From positions 682,001 to 746,000 of the forward strand of contig NZ_JBOBFT010000001.1 of NCBI RefSeq assembly GCF_050587525.1: 64,000 nt of DNA, in the 5' to 3' direction. The stretch comes from Plantibacter sp050587525. GTDB lineage: Bacteria; Actinomycetota; Actinomycetes; Actinomycetales; Microbacteriaceae. The translations under genes were made by a program, and so were the position numbers. Below, in pieces: positions 60,001-64,000 of the stretch. How positions within the stretch are numbered: position 1 is the first letter of the stretch; each line of letters begins with the position of its first letter. The notes under the pieces were generated by a model. The model ran no database searches and was not told where the DNA came from. It saw nothing but the letters and a program-made list of their open reading frames with translations.

Positions 60001-60218
60001 TTCGGTCCGGGTTCGAGATCGCTTCGTTCCTTTCTCGCCTTCACCGCCTGGCCACTCGCTCGGCTTCTTCTGCTCTGGTTGTGAATCGCGATCTCCGCTC
60101 TCTGAGTGTCTGGGCTCCGTCCGGTACCCGAGCCACCCCGGCTCTGGGTACCTGAGCCTCCCCGGCTCTGGGTTGTGAGCGTTCCGCCAGCTCTTGTCCC
60201 GGGCCTTCTGCGAGCTCT

Positions 60219-60240
60219 GGTCCCTGAGCCTGTCGAAGGG
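60219..60240 (+). repeat. REP-like unit 6
   Basis: Exact copy of the 22-base unit beyond rsmG. Confidence 0.8.
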
Positions 60241-60280
60241 TACGCATCCGGTCCCCCGAGGCCGGCCCTGCTTCGGCCCC

Positions 60281-60302
60281 GTTCACTGAGCTTGTCGAGG
60301 GG
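60281..60302 (+). repeat. REP-like unit 7, diverged
   Basis: GTTCACTGAGCTTGTCGAGG, a variant of the unit. Confidence 0.6.
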
Positions 60303-60469
60303 TGAATCTGCACCGTCGTGTCGACGCTCGCTTGCACCGGACGGTCCTGTCGCGGGCACATCGATTTCCTGAGTTCCTTGTGTTGCTGGGGCTGGCCTGG
60401 CTCGGTACAGGAGAGTGCTACGGCTGCACCGTGGGTTCGGTTCGGTCACCGTCGGTGTCCGTCGGGTCC

Positions 60470-60491
60470 GGTCCTTGAGCTTGTCGAAAGG
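60470..60491 (+). repeat. REP-like unit 8, diverged
   Basis: GGTCCTTGAGCTTGTCGAAA followed by GG, a variant of the unit. Confidence 0.6.
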
Positions 60492-61552
60492 TGAAGATCT
60501 TCCGACTCCCGGACGCCCCGACTCCCCGACTCGCCGGACGGCACCAGGCTGGTTTCATGCAGCAGCCATTCTGAGCTGTCCGCGCTGAGATGGTCGCGGG
60601 TCTCGATTGTGGCCAAGTGACGCGATAGTCGTGCGATGACGATCGGGTTGCACGTTCATGGCCGCCATCTGCTGGCGTCCGACGCACTCGACCATGCGTT
60701 TGAGCCGCTTCGTCAGAACGGATTCTGACGGGGTGCAGTTTTCCGAGATGGTGAAAAGTGCTCAAAAAGTTCGTCAGGAGCCATTCTGCGGTCAAAACAG
60801 GGTCCTCCTCGGCGGTCATTCTCACCATTTTCGAGGTGGTATTCACCACTTCGAGTGACTGGTTAGCGCCGCTCGGCCCATTTCTGCCAGCCCCGGGGCA
60901 GCTCCCGAAGCTGGTTGTGTGGGCGATATCCAATCGAACTCGCTCAGAGACATCGGACCTTTGTGTGCGGGCGCGGCGTGTGGCTGGGAACTTCGGCGCG
61001 TGTACCGAGGCGTCCGGCCCGCGCGTGAGGTCCTGCGCGGAGAGGCCCGTCGTCCTGAGTGCCAGATCGCGGTGAGCCGAGTGCGGCTGAGGCATGCGTG
61101 ATGCGGCAACGATGAGACTACTCGAGCACCTTGGTGCGGACTGGAGCGCGCGTGATCTGCGCGTGGCACCTACGCCAGTCGCTGGACATTCCGGTGAGTG
61201 ACACGTGCCCGGCTTGGATACTCGACCTGGTCCGTGATCTCGGCGCTTCTCCGCCGGGCTCACGGTGGTGGTCGAGAAGCGTAGTTGTGACGCAAGTCGC
61301 TCTGGATTCTGGGGTCCGTCGTGTCGAGCGTGCCTGGTTTCGCGGCGAATCTTCCGCGTTGGGACCTGTCTCCCGCGAAGCCTGACAGCCACATTCTGTC
61401 GGGTGCTCCTTCTCCGCGCGCAGCACAATCCACGACTGGCGGCGCGCGTGAACGCATCTCGAGGCCCGTCTCGCGGGTTTCGCGGTGGGAGCGAAGCGGT
61501 ACTCGATGTCTATCCGGCTCGGTTCAGCACGAAGCGTTTCGCGGGAGGATCC

Positions 61553-61602
<50 letters not shown>

Positions 61603-61698
61603 GTGCCCGCGCGGGTGTTCCGACGCGGGTTCCGGTTCTGTTGAGCCGGTCTGGAAAATGGTCCTCGAGGCTCGGGAGAGCGATGTGCGAGGGTGTCC

Positions 61699-61730
61699 GT
61701 GCTGCCGTGCTGCCGTGCTGCCGTGCTGCC
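61699..61730 (+). repeat. Octanucleotide tandem repeat (GTGCTGCC)
   Basis: Four perfect copies in a row, about 100 bases from the hexanucleotide tract. Confidence 0.95.
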
Positions 61731-62272
61731 GGAGTGGCAATGGGTGCCCGGTGACATCTCATGCGTCTGGAGGACGGAGCGGTGACGGATATTCGATGCG
61801 AATGCGTGTGGCGGTGTCTCATTCATCGTTGTGCCGCGTTCCCCTGCAACGACCTGCGCACGGTGCACCCGGAGCGACGAATCCATGTGTGGATCCAGGC
61901 GCGTTCTGTAGCCATAGCTGTCTGTACGCGTGATTGGAGTACCCGGCGCTTCGAAGCATTGGTTTGGTTGCAAGGCGGATCGATCGAGGGGGCAAAGGGT
62001 CGTTGCTGGGAGCGGACCAACGGAGCGCTCCAGAGAGCGGCGGAGGCATTACTGTGGCCTTGTGTTGGTGGCTCTGTCGTTCTTCCTGTGCTTGCGGCGA
62101 CACTGTTCGAGCACGTGCCCCCGTGTTCTTCGGGATTCCGCAGCTGCTAGGAGCGTGCTCCCCAGGTTGATTGCTTGTGATTGCGGCGCGGGCTGGCATA
62201 TGCGGTTCTGGCAAGGGTGGAGTCTCGACACTCGTCCGTCTCCTGTATCTCGCAAGTAGTCCATCGGGGCTC

Positions 62273-62286
62273 GTTTCACGTGAAAC
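62273..62286. other. parS: parS site
   Basis: Exact palindrome GTTTCACGTGAAAC, the ParB binding core. Confidence 0.92.
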
Positions 62287-62436
62287 GGGCGAGATGTCAG
62301 TGTGGCGTTTCGGTGCTCGTGCTCGTGGCCGTGGCTCGGTGTGGACACCAATCGAGTTGGGTCCGAGTCCATTTCACACTGCCTGACCAATCGTCTCGAG
62401 CGAATTGTGGGGCGCGAGTCACCGTTCGTATCGAAC

Positions 62437-62450
62437 GTTTCACGTGAAAC
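62437..62450. other. parS: parS site
   Basis: Exact GTTTCACGTGAAAC core. Confidence 0.92.
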
Positions 62451-62994
62451 GTTGTGGGTTCGCGCTCATCGCAAGCAACCCGTGGGGGCACTGGGGTTGC
62501 ATCGCGCCCGCGCCCGATCGCACCCGGTGCAGCCGCGCCGCCGTCCCTCAGGCGTTGGCTGTGTGGCATGTTGCCTACTGGGTGGGGCGCCGGCAGAGCG
62601 CGAAGTTCGCGGATGCAGATACCGGCTGCCCGTGTGCGTCGCACGTCTGTGGCTTCCGCGGGATGACGCTGCACGTTGGCCACTTCTCCCCCACGCGGGA
62701 ACGGTGTCTTCGTTGTGCATGACGCGTTGCACAGGGGCGCCCGGAAGATCGGTGGCCAGGTGCCGCTGCGCGGTGGCACGCGGACGGGTGCCGCACCCGC
62801 CCACGTGTTTCAGGGCTCTGCGCGATGCGAGAGGCGCCTCTGCGCGGGCGTGCTCCGGTGTGCTGTGGCCCGAGCGCCCGAGGAGGCTCGACACGGGCCG
62901 TGGCTGAGAACACGACTGGAGCGTAGATTCGCGTTTTGACTCGCGTCTGCGTCTTCACCGCGCGCTCGTACGGCTTGAGTGGATACTCTCATTT

Positions 62995-63008
62995 GTTTCA
63001 CGTGAAAC
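62995..63008. other. parS: parS site
   Basis: Exact GTTTCACGTGAAAC core with T before it, closest here to the full consensus. Confidence 0.92.
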
Positions 63009-63252
63009 GCAGCCTTGAAGTCGCGGGTACATGACGGGGCGAGACCTGGCCGTCGCTGGGGATCCGACACTGGCCCCCGCTTGAATTGCGCGCGACGCCT
63101 CCGTGGGCGGGCGAGCCCCGGCTCTCAGGAGGCACAGATCTCGAACGCTCGCGGCAACTGCGTCCCGACCGCATCACCGATGAGTTCGCCCGCCACGGAG
63201 GTTGCTGCGGGAGTACATGATTGGTATCTGAGAGCGAGCGACGTGAGCAGAT

Positions 63253-63266
63253 GTTTCACGTGAAAC
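63253..63266. other. parS: parS site
   Basis: Exact GTTTCACGTGAAAC core. Confidence 0.92.
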
Positions 63267-63439
63267 GAGCGTGGGTCCGGCGACGAGCGGGATGCGTGGG
63301 AGAGCTGCCCGCAGAGTCGGAGTCAGATTTCGGATTCGGTGCTGTGGAAAATTGACACAGTGTGCACTGTCGCTTTCCACCGTGCCGGGCGCGAGACCAC
63401 CGATCGCCGGAGAGGGCCGTCGGAAGGTCTTCGCGCGAC

Positions 63440-63453
63440 GTTTCACGTGAAAC
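63440..63453. other. parS: parS site
   Basis: Exact GTTTCACGTGAAAC core, flanked by CGAC and GTCG, which extends the symmetry. Confidence 0.92.
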
Positions 63454-63946
63454 GTCGCCGCGGTGACGCGTGGCCGCTGTGCGCGGATGGGAGAGTTCGA
63501 CCCCAAGACTGCCTTTGGTTGGTCAACGGAGGGGTTGAGGCGCTGGTGCGTGGAAGGCGGCATTGCGAGGAGTGGCGGGTCGTTCAGGAATGGCGTCGAC
63601 GCAGCCGAGGAACTGTGTGTGGAGGCGTCACCGGTGCTGGGCGGCGCTGAACCCCGCGCTTGTTCGTCGCCTGGCCAGTTCAAGACCGAGGGGTGGGTGG
63701 AGCAGAGATCGGAGTTCTGCGGTCGGCCTACTCCCCGACCTCGAGTGAATGTAGCGAGGCGCGTCGATGGCGGGGGAAAGACAAACGAGGTACCGGAGCG
63801 GCAGCACGGGTAGCCCACCGGGTAGACGTCAATTGAGAGTGGGGCTGAGGTCCACTGAACGTCTGGCCCACTGGGAGGGCCACGCCAGTGAGGTCGGTTG
63901 CTGGGTGTCGTGCATTGTTGGACGGATCGCATGATCACCGGGTGGG

Positions 63947-63969
63947 CACTTCGACACGCTCAGTGATCG
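63947..63969 (-). repeat. REP-like unit 9, diverged
   Basis: CACTTCGACACGCTCAGTGA, a variant of the unit in reverse orientation near the window end. Confidence 0.6.
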
Positions 63970-64000
63970 GCGGGTTCGGCGGGCGGGTGGGCCCGGGATG

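Overview
The window is high-GC actinobacterial DNA, most likely from a Microbacteriaceae-type organism. The evidence is the replication-origin block (rpmH-dnaA-dnaN-gnd-recF-dciA-gyrB-gyrA with tRNA-Ile and tRNA-Ala), an adjacent FHA/PP2C/RodA/PBP/Ser-Thr-kinase operon with a class E sortase and CrgA, and parS sites beside rsmG.

Region 1 (1-30,016) is accessory. It holds a partial membrane-anchored DsbA-like oxidoreductase, an orphan methyltransferase, and a CBASS-like defence locus (2348-5635). That locus encodes a CD-NTase, a free-standing E2, a free-standing E1/ThiF protein and a JAB/JAMM peptidase, and faces a convergent DUF6602 (PD-(D/E)xK-like) gene. Next come a large beta-propeller/Ig-repeat surface protein, four paralogous GntR-type regulators interleaved with small membrane proteins, a WxL-like plus DUF916-like secreted pair, an orphan P450, a thiol peroxidase lacking its resolving cysteine, and a segment (22.6-29.9 kb) with two XRE-regulator/recombinase-like gene pairs, a metallophosphoesterase, a HIRAN protein and a DDE-transposase-like gene. 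A near-palindrome centred on TATTCTAATA lies at four sites in that segment. The accessory block ends near tRNA-Leu(CAG) at 30,102-30,185, a likely integration locus.

Region 2 (30,465-53,592) is core. The operon fhaA-fhaB-pstP-rodA-pbpA-pknA-pknB couples cell-wall elongation to Ser/Thr phosphorylation. Leftward genes follow: a pabA/trpG-type glutaminase, a small membrane protein, the sortase, rhomboid protease and cyclophilin, with crgA, a YtxH-like protein and a Nudix hydrolase among them. Then come the two tRNAs, DUF3566, gyrA, gyrB, dciA, recF and gnd.

Region 3 (53,609-60,000) is the origin: dnaN, a DnaA-box-containing intergenic region, dnaA, and rightward rpmH-rnpA-yidD-yidC-jag-rsmG.

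Region 4 (60,001-64,000) has no gene I can support. It carries five exact 14-bp parS cores (a sixth degenerate one lies at the rsmG start), short tandem repeats and REP-like units. It looks like an unusually long non-coding partition region; parAB, if present, must lie outside the window.
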